DNA of 33,585 bases from Pyxidicoccus fallax (GCF_012933655.1 NZ_JABBJJ010000117.1:1-33585); one strand, 5' to 3'; positions 15,406 to 25,659 are shown, counted from the first letter of the stretch. The notes: generated by a model not told the origin, from the sequence alone. A program made the numbers and translations.

Positions 15406-18357
15406 ATGTCGAGCATCGCCGACCTCATCGAGAGTCACCGTGAGTCGCTCGTGCAGCGCTTCCTGGAGGAGGCGGGGCGGCTCGAGAGCGCCAGGGGACT
15501 GAAGGGCCCCGAGGTCATCAACACCTTCCCCGAGTACCTCACCGTGCTGGCGGCCCTGTCGCGGCAGGGGCCCCTGGAGGAGCTGGCGCGGACGAAGCGG
15601 CGGCTGGAGGACATGCACGTCGGGGGGCGGCTGCGGCTGGGCTACAACCAGGACGAGGTGACGGGGGAATACGTCCTCATGGGGCGGCTCATCGCCGGGC
15701 TGTGGGAGGCGCTGCCAACGGAGCAGCAGCCCTCGCCCGAGGACTCGCAGGCGCTCTTCGCCCGGCTGGACGCCGCCATGGACTACGCGGTGGCGGTCTT
15801 CACCGGCTACTCCATGGAGGACCGGCAGCGGGAGAAGCGCACCCTGCGGCGGCTGGACGCGCTGGCGCCCAAGGCGCTGGGGCGGGATGAGTCGCTGGCC
15901 TCGCACCTGGAGCCGCTGGTGCGGCTCATCCATGAGGCCCTGGAAGCGGACGGGGCGGAGCTGTTCCTGGTGGGCACGCCGGGGACGCTGCGGCTCGCCG
16001 CCGCCACGGGCCGGTGCGAGGCGCAGTCCCGGCGGGACGTGGTGGTGTCGCTGGAGGGCGACGGGTTCCTGGCCCGGGTGGCCCGCTCGGAGGAGCCGCT
16101 CTTCCTGGCGGGCACGGCCGAGGCCACCGCCGACATGCGCGAGGGGCTCTGCGGAGGCGGGCTGTCCACGCTCATGGGGCTGCGGCTGTGGCCGCATGGA
16201 GACCTGATGGGCGTGCTCTACGTGGGCGTGGCCCGGGCGCGGCCCTTCTCCCCGCAGGCCAAGCGCTACATGGAGACGCTGGTGGAGTACCTCTCCGGCA
16301 TCCTCGACCGGGCCTTCCTCTTCGGGCAGCTCCAGGAGGCGCATGCGCGGCTGGGCGAGTCGGAGGCGCTGTACCGGCTGGCCACCCACGCCATCTCCGA
16401 TGCCATCTGGGACTGGGACTTGAGCCCCGGCGGCGTCCTCCGGCACGAGGGCGTGGGGACGCTCTTCGGCTACCCGCGGCAGGAGGTGGAGTCGCACCTG
16501 CGCTGGTGGGTGGAGCGCATCCACCCCGAGGACCGCGAGGCCGTGGAGTACAGCCTCCAGGCGGCCGTCCAGGGAGAGGCGGAGCGATGGGAGAGCGAGT
16601 ACCGCTTCCGCCACCATGACGGCCACTACGTGCACGTCATCGACCACGGCGTCATCGCCCGGGACGCGGCGGGCCGGCCCGTGCGCATGGTGGGCGCGAT
16701 GCAGGACGTCACCGCGCGCAAGCAGGTGGAGGAGACGCGGGCCCTGCTGCTCCAGAGCGAGCGCCAGCGCACCGCGCGGCTTCGCGGGCTGGCGTCGGCG
16801 TCGGTGGACATCACCGGCCGGGAGACGCTGGACGCGGTGCTGCGCGCCATCACCGAGCGGGCCCGGGTGCTCATCGGCGCGCATTGGGCCCGCACCACGC
16901 TGATGAGCGTGGGAGGCTGGGGAAAGTCCCTGGATGCCGTCTCGCGCTCCGGCACGTCCGCCGCGCCCGCGAGCGCCAGTGGCATCTTCCTGGAGGTGAC
17001 CCGCCGCAACCAGACGCTGCGCCTGTCGCGGGCCGAGCTGGAGGCGCACCCCCGCTGGAAGGACCAGGGGGCGCACGGCTGGCTGGCGGCGCCGCTCATC
17101 GGCCGGGACGGGAGCAACATCGGCGTCATCCAGCTCGCCGACAAGCAGGCGGGGGACTTCAGCGAGGAGGACGAGGCCATCCTCGTGCAGCTGGCGCGGC
17201 TGGCCAGCGTGGCGGTGGAGAACGTGAAGCTCTACACCGCGCTGCGCGAGAGCGAGGACCGGCTGCGGCTGGCGCTGGCGGCGGCCCGGCTGGGCACCTG
17301 GGACTACGACCCGGTGACGGGCGTCCTGAGGTGGGACGAGCGATGCAAGGCCCTCTTCGGCCTGTCCCCGGATGCCGTGGTGACGTGGGATGCCTTCGTC
17401 TCCGGCATCCACCCGGAGGACCGCGTCCGCACCCAGGCCGTGGTGCGCAAGGCGCTCTCCGGAGAGGACGGCGGAAGCTACGACATCGAGTATCGCACCG
17501 TCGGCCTGGAGGATGGCGCGGAGCGCTGGGTGTCGGCGCATGGCCAGGCCTTCTTCGACGAACAGGGCCGCGCGGTGCGCTTCATCGGCACGGTGCTGGA
17601 CGTCACCGAGCGCAAGCGCCTGGACGCGCGGCTCTTGCGGCGCGAGGAGGAGCTGCAGCGCCGGGCGGAGATGGAGGAGAAGCTGATTGGCATCGTCAGC
17701 CACGACCTGCGCAGCCCGCTCAACGCCATTGGCTTCTCCACCACGCTGCTGTTGCGCCGGCAGGACCTGGACGACGCCGCGAAGCGGAACGTGGAGCGCA
17801 TCCGTGACGCCACCGGCCGCGCGGAGCGGATGATTCGGGACCTGCTCGACTTCACGCAGGCGCGGATGGGCGGCGGCATCCCCATCCACCGCAAGCCGGC
17901 GGACCTCAACGCGCTGGTGCGGACGGTGGTGGAGGAGGTGCGGCTGGCCAACCCGGGCCGGCGCATCGACGTGGAGACGTCCGGCAGCGGCGCGGGGGAC
18001 TGGGACGTGGACCGGCTGGCGCAGGTGCTCACCAACCTCTTGAACAATGCGCTGCGCTACGGCGAGCAGGACACGCCCGTCCAGGTGGAGACGCGCACGG
18101 AGGACGGCGTCGTCGAGCTGCGCGTGCACAACGAGGGCGAGCCCATCCGCCCGGAGGTGCTCCCCATCCTCTTCGAGCCGATGCGGCGGGGGATGGGGAA
18201 CGGGCAGCCGAGGAGCCCCGGGCTCGGGCTGGGGCTCTACATCGTGGACCGCATCGTCCACATGCACGGGGGCCGCATCAGCGTGCGGTCCTCGGCGGAG
18301 GAGGGGACGACCTTCGTCGTGCGCCTGCCCCGGTCCGCGGGGCAGGCGGGGGCCTGA
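15406..18357 (+). CDS. Soluble sensor kinase RsbRD_N-GAF-PAS-GAF-PAS-HisKA-HATPase, 983 aa
   Basis: The N-terminal 140 residues resemble the RsbRD N-terminal domain (LIESHRESLVQRFLEEA, GYNQDEVTGEYVLM), known from stressosome-type regulators. Then come GAF (about 165-310), PAS (about 325-445, ending DVTARKQVEE), GAF (about 460-610), PAS (about 615-740, ending DVTERKRLDA), HisKA with VSHDLRSPLN and His766, and HATPase with LLNNALRYGE and GLGLGLYIV. The G1 region (RVHNEGEPI) has Asn in place of the usual Asp, an unusual change. There is no membrane segment or receiver. The ATG at 15406 starts where homology begins; its ribosome site is weak and an in-frame GTG exists at 15340. It ends 3 bases from the convergent nhaA. 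Confidence 0.88.
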   Translation: MSSIADLIESHRESLVQRFLEEAGRLESARGLKGPEVINTFPEYLTVLAALSRQGPLEELARTKRRLEDMHVGGRLRLGYNQDEVTGEYVLMGRLIAGLWEALPTEQQPSPEDSQALFARLDAAMDYAVAVFTGYSMEDRQREKRTLRRLDALAPKALGRDESLASHLEPLVRLIHEALEADGAELFLVGTPGTLRLAAATGRCEAQSRRDVVVSLEGDGFLARVARSEEPLFLAGTAEATADMREGLCGGGLSTLMGLRLWPHGDLMGVLYVGVARARPFSPQAKRYMETLVEYLSGILDRAFLFGQLQEAHARLGESEALYRLATHAISDAIWDWDLSPGGVLRHEGVGTLFGYPRQEVESHLRWWVERIHPEDREAVEYSLQAAVQGEAERWESEYRFRHHDGHYVHVIDHGVIARDAAGRPVRMVGAMQDVTARKQVEETRALLLQSERQRTARLRGLASASVDITGRETLDAVLRAITERARVLIGAHWARTTLMSVGGWGKSLDAVSRSGTSAAPASASGIFLEVTRRNQTLRLSRAELEAHPRWKDQGAHGWLAAPLIGRDGSNIGVIQLADKQAGDFSEEDEAILVQLARLASVAVENVKLYTALRESEDRLRLALAAARLGTWDYDPVTGVLRWDERCKALFGLSPDAVVTWDAFVSGIHPEDRVRTQAVVRKALSGEDGGSYDIEYRTVGLEDGAERWVSAHGQAFFDEQGRAVRFIGTVLDVTERKRLDARLLRREEELQRRAEMEEKLIGIVSHDLRSPLNAIGFSTTLLLRRQDLDDAAKRNVERIRDATGRAERMIRDLLDFTQARMGGGIPIHRKPADLNALVRTVVEEVRLANPGRRIDVETSGSGAGDWDVDRLAQVLTNLLNNALRYGEQDTPVQVETRTEDGVVELRVHNEGEPIRPEVLPILFEPMRRGMGNGQPRSPGLGLGLYIVDRIVHMHGGRISVRSSAEEGTTFVVRLPRSAGQAGA

Positions 18358-18360
18358 GCG

Positions 18361-19725
18361 TCAGACCTGGGGCGCGGGCGCCGCGGCCACCGTGCCGGTG
18401 GCGGTGACGGGCGCGGTCATCCGCAGCAGCAGGTAGCCGCCGATGCCGGACAGGGCCGAGCCCAGCAGGATGCCCACCTTCGCCGCGTCCAGCAGGTGCG
18501 GGTCGGGGAAGGCGAGCCCGGCGATGAAGAGCGCCACCGTGAAGCCGATGCCGGCCACCACGCAGACGCCGTGCACCTTCACCCACGAGGCATTTCCTGG
18601 CACCGGGGACAGCCCCAGCTTCACCGCGAGGAACGTGGCGGCGAAGATGCCGAGCTGCTTGCCGAGGAACAGCCCCAGCATGGCGCCCAGCGGAATGGGG
18701 CTGACGAGGTCCGACAGCCCCACGCCCGACAGCGACACGCCGGAGTTGGCCAGGGCGAACACCGGCATGATGAAGAAGGCCATGTACGGGTGCAGCAGGT
18801 GCACGAAGCGGTTGAGCGGCGGCTCCAGGTCCTCCAGCTTCTCCTCGATGGCCAGCACCTCGGCGTTCTGCAGGTCCTCGTCGGGAGGCTTGCCGATGAG
18901 CTGCGTGGTGTGCACGTGCAGTTCCGCCAGCACCTCGTGCGCGGAGCGCTCCGGGCGCGCGGGAATCATCAGCCCGAGCACCACGCCGGCCAGGGTGGCG
19001 TGGATGCCCCCGTGGTGGAGCGAGTACCAGAGCGCCGCGCCGCCCGCCGCCCAGATGAGCCCGTTGCCCACGCGCAGCCGGTTGCACACGAACAGCGCCC
19101 CGATGACGCCGAGCGCCCCCAGCAGCCAGTCCACGTGCAGCCCCGAGCCGTAGAACAGGGCGATGACGAGGATGCCGCCCATGTCGTCGAAGATGGCGAG
19201 CGCGGTGAGGAACACGATGAGCGGGTGGGGCACCCGGCTCTTGAGCAGCGTGAGGATGCCGACGCAGAAGGCGATGTCGGTGGCCATGGGAATGGCCCAG
19301 CCCGGCTGCCCGGGACCGCCGTGGTTGAGCAGCACGTAGATGCCCGCGGGCACCACCATGCCGCCCACCGCCGCCACGAGCGGCAGCAGCGCGCGGGAGA
19401 GCGTGCGCAGCTCGCCCACCACCAGCTCCCGCTTGATTTCCATCCCCACGACGAAGAAGAAGATGGTCATCAGCCCGTCGTTGATGAGCTCGCGCACGGT
19501 GAAGCGGCCCACCGCGTCGCCGACGCCCAGCGACAGCGGGAAGTCGAACACCTCCGAGTAGAGCGCGCTCCACGGAGAGTTGGCCCAGACGAGCGCCACC
19601 GCCGCCGCGACCAGCAGGAGGATGCCGCTGGCGGCCTCGAGGTGGAAGAACCGCTGGATGGGGCGGACGACGCCCGCGAAGAGGGAGCCCAGCTTTCCGT
19701 TTGCCACAGTGCCCTTCGACGCCAT
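18361..19725 (-). CDS. nhaA: Na+/H+ antiporter NhaA, 454 aa
   Basis: An inner-membrane antiporter that exports Na+ in exchange for H+, used for pH and salt homeostasis. Family signatures are clear: FFFVVGMEIKRE, PMATDIAFCVG (the Asp matching E. coli Asp133) and ALAIFDDMGGILVIALFY (the Asp pair matching Asp163/Asp164 in the ion site). About eleven or twelve hydrophobic helices are visible. It is longer than the roughly 390-residue E. coli protein because of a charged cytoplasmic loop (about residues 235-290). The ATG at 19725 overlaps the stop of the DUF6232-like gene by one base, so translation is probably coupled. It is the last gene of the three-gene unit starting at 20638. Confidence 0.96.
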   Translation of the reverse strand: MASKGTVANGKLGSLFAGVVRPIQRFFHLEAASGILLLVAAAVALVWANSPWSALYSEVFDFPLSLGVGDAVGRFTVRELINDGLMTIFFFVVGMEIKRELVVGELRTLSRALLPLVAAVGGMVVPAGIYVLLNHGGPGQPGWAIPMATDIAFCVGILTLLKSRVPHPLIVFLTALAIFDDMGGILVIALFYGSGLHVDWLLGALGVIGALFVCNRLRVGNGLIWAAGGAALWYSLHHGGIHATLAGVVLGLMIPARPERSAHEVLAELHVHTTQLIGKPPDEDLQNAEVLAIEEKLEDLEPPLNRFVHLLHPYMAFFIMPVFALANSGVSLSGVGLSDLVSPIPLGAMLGLFLGKQLGIFAATFLAVKLGLSPVPGNASWVKVHGVCVVAGIGFTVALFIAGLAFPDPHLLDAAKVGILLGSALSGIGGYLLLRMTAPVTATGTVAAAPAPQV

Positions 19726-20228
19726 CAGTGCCTTCCCCGTGCGCGCGTGGCCGCCTCGTCGAGCAGGGTCGCCAGCTCCGTGCTGTCCCGCGACTCCCGG
19801 CCGGTGTGCACCCGCCAGGCCCCGGCCTTCGTGTGGGCGAGGACCTGGTACGAGTCCTCGGCGAGCACGAGGCGCGCGATGGACGCGAAGATGACCAGCG
19901 CCGTCACCCCCAGCGCGGCCTCGTAGCGTCCCTCAATCGCCGCGGACGACGACACGGACAGGGCGGACAGCAGCGGCAGGCCCACGCTCACGGCCAGCGC
20001 GAGCGTGGCCAGCACGGGGGCCATCCTCGGCGAGTGGCGGACGGACTCCACGCGCGTGACGTCCGCCAGGAGGAGGCGCTTGCCGCGCGCCACCACGTGC
20101 TCGGACGTGACGAGCACGCCGTGGCCCTGGAAGAGCGGAGCCTCGGGCGCGGGGAGCGACACCCACACCGGGCGCCCGGGAGAGGCGGGCGTGGCGGGAA
20201 GCCGGGGAGCTACGAGTTGCTCAATCAT
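19725..20228 (-). CDS. DUF6232-like membrane protein, 167 aa
   Basis: The N-terminal half is a small beta domain (GVLVTSEHVVARGKRLLLADVTRVESVRH), matching the start of DUF6232-type proteins. Two membrane segments follow (about residues 70-90 and 100-120) and then a short soluble tail with a second small beta stretch (SYQVLAHTKAGAWRVHTG). The function is unknown. The gene overlaps the upstream degenerate receiver by 4 bases (ATGA) and the downstream nhaA by 1 base, so all three products are likely made from one message. A role as an accessory or regulator of NhaA at the membrane is a reasonable guess only. Confidence 0.75.
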   Translation of the reverse strand: MIEQLVAPRLPATPASPGRPVWVSLPAPEAPLFQGHGVLVTSEHVVARGKRLLLADVTRVESVRHSPRMAPVLATLALAVSVGLPLLSALSVSSSAAIEGRYEAALGVTALVIFASIARLVLAEDSYQVLAHTKAGAWRVHTGRESRDSTELATLLDEAATRARGRH

Positions 20229-20638
20229 GGGTCGTCTCCACGAGAAGGCGGCGCGGCCCCGCCGGAAGGAGGGAAGTCGGTGCCCCGAGCGTGGGGCAGG
20301 TGCGCGAGCAGCACGCGGCGCAGTTCGTCGAGCGGGCGTCCCAGCGCGAAGCAGTCCCGGGCGCCCAGCCGGAGCGCGAGCCGCACCAGCCGCTCGTCCG
20401 CGAAGGGCACCAGCACGATGACGGGCCCCTCGGGCGTGAGCTCCCGCGCGCGCGCCAGCAGCGGCAGGATGGCCTCACCCCGCTCCGCATGCGCCAGCAC
20501 GACGTCGGGACGCACCGTGGGTCCGGTGTCTCCCACATCCAGGGCGATGCCCAGCTCCCCCAGCACGTCCGTCAGGAGCGAGCCGAGCGAGGAATCACCC
20601 CCCAGGAGGCGGGCGCGGGCTGTGGGCGGGGTAACCAC
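20225..20638 (-). CDS. Degenerate receiver (pseudo-receiver) domain protein, 137 aa
   Basis: The alternating strand/helix pattern of a response-regulator receiver is visible (RARLLGGDSSLGSLLTDVL, PDVVLAHAERG, GPVIVLVPFAD, GARDCFALGRPLDELRRVL), but key residues are lost: only one acidic residue (Asp15) of the usual pair remains, the phospho-acceptor Asp is His50, the switch Thr is Val77 and the Lys is Arg101. It is therefore unlikely to be phosphorylated. The start is GTG at 20638 with no ribosome site, and a sigma-54 promoter match places the transcript start within a few bases of it, so a leaderless message is possible. It overlaps the DUF6232-like gene by 4 bases. The role is unknown. Confidence 0.7.
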   Translation of the reverse strand: MVTPPTARARLLGGDSSLGSLLTDVLGELGIALDVGDTGPTVRPDVVLAHAERGEAILPLLARARELTPEGPVIVLVPFADERLVRLALRLGARDCFALGRPLDELRRVLLAHLPHARGTDFPPSGGAAPPSRGDDP

Positions 20639-20650
20639 GCCCGGAACTCA

Positions 20651-20666
20651 AGCAATGGCCATGCCC
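20651..20666 (-). promoter_or_regulatory. Predicted sigma-54 (-24/-12) promoter for the pseudo-receiver/DUF6232/nhaA operon
   Basis: Read on the minus strand, the sequence is GGGCATGGCCATTGCT. It has GG and GC exactly 10 bases apart and matches TGGCACG-N4-TTGCW except at the first base and one C/T position. The expected transcript start is about 20640, nearly at the GTG start codon (20638). An NtrC-type sigma-54 activator is encoded immediately upstream, which supports the call. Confidence 0.6.
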
Positions 20667-20687
20667 GGGCCGCTGCCCCGGGGCCAC

Positions 20688-20745
20688 CGTGGCCGGGTGC
20701 CAGGGAGCGTGGCATCGCGCCAGACCCCCGTGGCGCATTGCCACG
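20688..20745. promoter_or_regulatory. Three tandem 17-base inverted repeats, likely activator-binding sites
   Basis: CGTGGC-N5-GCCAGG (20688-20704), CGTGGC-N5-GCCAGA (20708-20724) and CGTGGC-N5-GCCACG (20729-20745) have centres 20 and 21 bases apart, about two helical turns, so they lie on one DNA face. They sit just upstream of the sigma-54 promoter match and beside the NtrC-type gene. The most distal copy is also a perfect 7-bp hairpin (20728-20746) right after the activator's stop codon and could double as its terminator. Confidence 0.65.
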
Positions 20746-20746
20746 G

Positions 20747-22097
<1,351 letters not shown>

Positions 22098-22108
<11 letters not shown>

Positions 22109-24209
22109 GTCGCTCCTCGGTGACGGGCCTCGCCGCGGGCCACAGCACGGTGACGCAGGTGCCCTGGCCCGGCTCGCTCTCCAGCTCCAGCCGCCCGCCG
22201 TGGTTGCGCACCACGTGGGCCACCATCGTCAGCCCCAGGCCCGTGCCCTGCCCGCGCTTCTTGGTGGTGAAGAACGGGTCGAAGACCTGGTTGAGGCTCT
22301 CCTTGGGAATGCCGCAGCCGTTGTCGCGCACGGTGAGCGCCACCGCGCCCCAGCTCCCCGCGGGCGAGCCCTGGGGCGGCGAGGCGGACAGCTTCACCTG
22401 TCCCCCGGGGGCGCAGGCGTCACACGCGTTGAGCGCCAGGTTCACCAGCACCTGCTGGAGCTGGTCCGGGTCCGCGGCCACGGGCGGCAGCACGTCGGGC
22501 ACGTCCAGCTCCAGGCTCACCTTGCGGCGCTCGGCCTCCACGCGCAGCAGCTCGTACACGTCGCGGGCGATGGGGCCCAGCGCCACCGGCCGCACCGCCG
22601 TGGCCTGCAGGCGCGAGAAGTCCAGGAGCTGGCGCAGCGTGCGGCTCACGCGGTCTATCTGCTCGATGATGACGGCCACGCCGGGCCCCTGCGGGTGGCC
22701 CGGGCCCAGCTTGCCGAGCACGTACTCCGCCCGCCCGCGCACCACGCCGAGCGGGGTGCCAATCTCGTGGGCGATGCCGGCGGCGAGCACGCCCACGGTG
22801 GCCAGCTTCTCCGCGCGCAGCAGCTGGGTCTCCAGCGCGCGCACGTTGGTGAGGTCCTCCACCACCAGCAGCGTGCGCACGTCCGGGTCTCTTGCTTCCA
22901 GCGGCACGGCGTGCAGGTTGAAGCGGCCCTCGTCGCCGAAGAGCGCGAGCGGCTCGCCCAGCAGGCTGTGGGGACGGGCCTCGGCGTTGGCGGCCTCGAC
23001 GAGGGCGCGCAGGCGGGTGACGACGGGCTCGGGGGCCTGGGGGAAGGCCGCGGCCAGCGGGGCGCCCACGGCGCTGTCGGGCATGCGGGCACGCAGCACC
23101 TGGTTGACGGCGCTGATGCGGCCCGTCTCGGTGAGGGCGAGCACGCCGGCGGGGATGTGGTCGAGAATCTTCTGCGTCTTGTCGTTCAGGTGCGCGAGCT
23201 GCTCGGCGTGGCGGCGGCTCTCGCGCAGGGCGGCGGCGCGGCGCTGGGCGAGGGCGACGTAGACGGCGAAGGCGACGAGGAAGAGGGCCACCAGCAGCGC
23301 GGCGCCGGCCAGCTGCCAGATGAGGCCCTGCTCGTGCGAGCGGAGCGCGGCGGTGGACACGAGGGTGGCCACGAACCACTGGCTGCCGCCTCGCACGCGG
23401 ATGGGGCTGAAGATGGCGACGGCCTCGGCGCGGCCCAGACCCAGGCGCTCGGCCTCGTCCTCGCGCAGGGGGAGCCTGCCGCGCTCGCCCTCGCGCAGGC
23501 GCGCGGCCAGGGACGCGAAGCCGGGGACGAGCGCCCCTTCCGTGTCCAGCCGCCGGTACCAGTCCGCGAGCGTGGGGTCGCTGGCGGACGTGGGCTGGCC
23601 ATGGGCGCCCACCAGCAGCAGGCGCGTCTCGGGGTCCGAGGTGACGATGCGCAGCGGCGTGAAGAAGGACTCGGTGTCCACGAGCACCGCCACGGCGCCC
23701 GCGGGCCGCCCGTCGTCGGCGGGCAGGGCGGTGGCCATGACGCGCAGCCAGCCCTGGGCCTCCGAGATGGAGGGCGAGGTGGTGATGTCGCCGGGGGGCC
23801 GCTGCAGCGCGCGCCGGGCGGTCTCCGCCATGAGAGGGAGGACGGCGCCGCGAGCCACCTGCTTGCCGGTGCGCCGGTCCAGCAGCCGCAGCCGCTCGGC
23901 GCCCTGGGTGTTGTAGGTGGTCATGACCTTGTACTGGCCCACGGCCTCGAGCAGGGCGCGCAGCTCGCGCCGGTGCTCCGCGTCGCTGCCGGGCTGGGAC
24001 AAGAGCTCGCCCGCGAGGCGCAGGTCCTCGCCCACGTCCTCCAGCGTCTCGGCGACCCCGCGCGTGGCCTCGTCGAGCTGGGCCTGCCGGTCCGAGGCGA
24101 ACTGCTGCGCCAGCGCGGCGCGGTCGCGCTCCAGCAGCTTCAGGACGCCCAGCCCCACGCTGGTGAGCGCGGCGCACAGCAGGAGGATGGGCAGGAGCGC
24201 GTACCGCAT
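22098..24209 (-). CDS. Membrane sensor histidine kinase, 703 aa
   Basis: The sensor partner of the NtrC-type regulator. A first membrane helix (about residues 5-24) and a second (about 295-318) enclose a periplasmic region of about 270 residues that looks like a double-Cache sensor (family call moderate). A cytoplasmic PAS-like domain follows (about 335-455, DHIPAGVLALTETGRISAVNQ), then HisKA with AHEIGTPLGVVRG and His481, and HATPase with NLALNACDACAPGG, DNGCGIP and GQGTGLGLTMV. This is the NtrB/ZraS-like arrangement commonly paired with NtrC regulators. What the periplasmic domain binds cannot be read from sequence. The 204-base gap upstream is shared with a divergent lipoprotein gene. Confidence 0.93.
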
Positions 24210-24347
24210 GGGGGCGGTGAGTCTAACCGCCTTCCGTCATGCCTCTTCACGGCTTCAGGCAGGCGAGCGGACCGTGGAGCGCTCGCGGTCGGGCGTCACG
24301 ATGGCGCGGTCCCGCCGACGCATCCGGACATGGACTCGATGCCCCGG

Positions 24348-24380
24348 AATACCCAGTTTTATATGAATTGCTGTATCATC
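24348..24380 (+). promoter_or_regulatory. AT-rich, promoter-like island before the small lipoprotein gene
   Basis: This is the most AT-rich stretch in the window (TTTTATATGAATTG then TATCAT at 24374-24379), about 35 bases before the lipoprotein start. A -10-like element fits but I find no convincing -35, so the sigma factor is uncertain. Confidence 0.35.
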
Positions 24381-24413
24381 CCTGTTGCTTCAACTCGAAC
24401 CCAGGGAGCACCC

Positions 24414-24704
24414 ATGCGAGCGAGCATCATCGGAGGGTTGTTGTCCGTGGCGGTACTGGCGGTGGGCTGTGGCGGAGCCGAGGTGGGCATCGAGGAGACC
24501 CCCGAGCTCGGTCAGAGCGAGGCGGCGGTCCTGAGCTACGTGTGCGGCGTCCAGAACTACGACGTGACGTTCTACGCCGAGCCCGAGCGCATCAACGTCG
24601 TCGGCACGGGCTACTGCCTCTGCGGGAGCTCGCTCGAGGTCACCGGCACCAAGACCAACCACTACGTGAAGAGGAACACCCCGAACTGCACCGTGTTCCC
24701 CTGA
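24414..24704 (+). CDS. Small Cys-containing lipoprotein, 96 aa
   Basis: A lipoprotein signal peptide is present: MRAS, a hydrophobic core, and lipobox LAVGC with acylated Cys19. The mature part has four more cysteines (44, 68, 70, 92), suggesting two disulfides in a compact extracytoplasmic domain. An acidic linker follows the lipid site (EVGIEETPELG). I do not recognise the mature domain. The ATG at 24414 has GGGAG (24403-24407) 6 bases upstream; a much longer frame running in from 22035 is only the antisense shadow of the kinase gene. It ends 13 bases from the convergent exporter gene. Residue 20 is Gly, giving no inner-membrane retention Asp, so the outer membrane is plausible. Confidence 0.8.
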   Translation: MRASIIGGLLSVAVLAVGCGGAEVGIEETPELGQSEAAVLSYVCGVQNYDVTFYAEPERINVVGTGYCLCGSSLEVTGTKTNHYVKRNTPNCTVFP

Positions 24705-24717
24705 CGGGAGCGCGGCC

Positions 24718-25659
24718 TCACTTCTTGCGCGTCAGCAGCACCACCGCGCCGAGGATGGCGCCCATGGCCACCCACGTCATGGGCTTCATCATCTCCCCGG
24801 CCAGCACGCCGCCCAGCAGCACCGCCACCACCGGATTCACGTACGCATAGCTGGTGGCCACCGACGGCCGCGCGTGGCGCAGCAGGTAGCCATAGGCGCT
24901 GTAGCCCACCAGCGAGCCGAAGGTGACGAGGTAGAAGTACGCGCCCACCGCGCGCGCCGGGGGCATCACCGTGGGCACCTGCTCGCCCAGCAGCATCCCG
25001 AAGGTGAACATCATCGCGCCGCCGCACAGCATCTGCGCCGCGGCGGACATCAGCCCCTGCGGCATGGGCAGCCGCCGGCTCCAGATGGAGCCGAACGCCC
25101 AGCTCACCGGCGACAGCATCATCGCCACCGTGGGCAGCCACCGGCCGCCCAGGTCACCCCCCAGGTTGAGCAGGACGATGCCGACGAAGCCCATCGCCAG
25201 GCCCCAGCGCTCCATGCGCCCCGGCCACTGGCCGAAGAGCCCGCCGAAGAGCGCCGTCCACATGGGCAGGCTGCCCACCACCAGCGACGCCACGCCGGAC
25301 GGCACCCACTGCTGCGCGAAGACGATGCCGCCGTTGCCCACGCCCAGGAGCAGGAAGCCCACCAGCGCGCTGGCGCCCCATTGCCGCGCGGTGGGTACCG
25401 GTGCGCCGCGCAGCCACAGCGCCGCGAACAGCAGTCCGCCCGCCAGCATGAAGCGGCTGCCCGACATCAGGAAGGGCGGCAGTCCACCCTGCAGTCCCCA
25501 GCGGATGGCCAGGTAGGTGGAGCCCCAGATGACGTACAGCGAGAAGAGGCTGGTGATGAGCCCGGCCCGGCTCGCTCCGGCGGGAGCGGCCTCGTTGGTG
25601 GGCAGGACGGCGGGAGTGGAGGGGGTGACGGTGAGGGACGAAGCGGGCGAAGCGGACAC
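24718..25659 (-). CDS. EamA/DMT-family transporter (YedA-like), 313 aa
   Basis: An inner-membrane drug/metabolite exporter with ten hydrophobic helices in two EamA halves. Family features include SLYVIWGSTYLAIRWGL at the first helix, GNGGIVFAQQWVPSG, SLPMWTALFGGL, SWAFGSIWSRR and SYAYVNPVVAVLLGG near the end. This is closest to the YedA-type subgroup; the substrate is unknown. The N-terminal 25-30 residues before the first helix are Ser/Pro/Thr-rich. The start is uncertain: GTG at 25659 is chosen for length, but in-frame ATG at 25707 is possible and neither has a clear ribosome site. It is divergent from hrcA. Confidence 0.88.
   Translation of the reverse strand: MSASPASSLTVTPSTPAVLPTNEAAPAGASRAGLITSLFSLYVIWGSTYLAIRWGLQGGLPPFLMSGSRFMLAGGLLFAALWLRGAPVPTARQWGASALVGFLLLGVGNGGIVFAQQWVPSGVASLVVGSLPMWTALFGGLFGQWPGRMERWGLAMGFVGIVLLNLGGDLGGRWLPTVAMMLSPVSWAFGSIWSRRLPMPQGLMSAAAQMLCGGAMMFTFGMLLGEQVPTVMPPARAVGAYFYLVTFGSLVGYSAYGYLLRHARPSVATSYAYVNPVVAVLLGGVLAGEMMKPMTWVAMGAILGAVVLLTRKK

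Noticed and set aside
15400-18267. A 955-codon antisense frame opposite the third kinase
   Set aside because: Same cause: GC-driven absence of stops. The product is low complexity without domains, while the sense frame is a complete kinase.
20682-20694. A separate 13-base palindrome (GGCCAC-C-GTGGCC) as a different operator
   Set aside because: It overlaps the first of the three CGTGGC-N5-GCCA sites and is better explained as part of that series.
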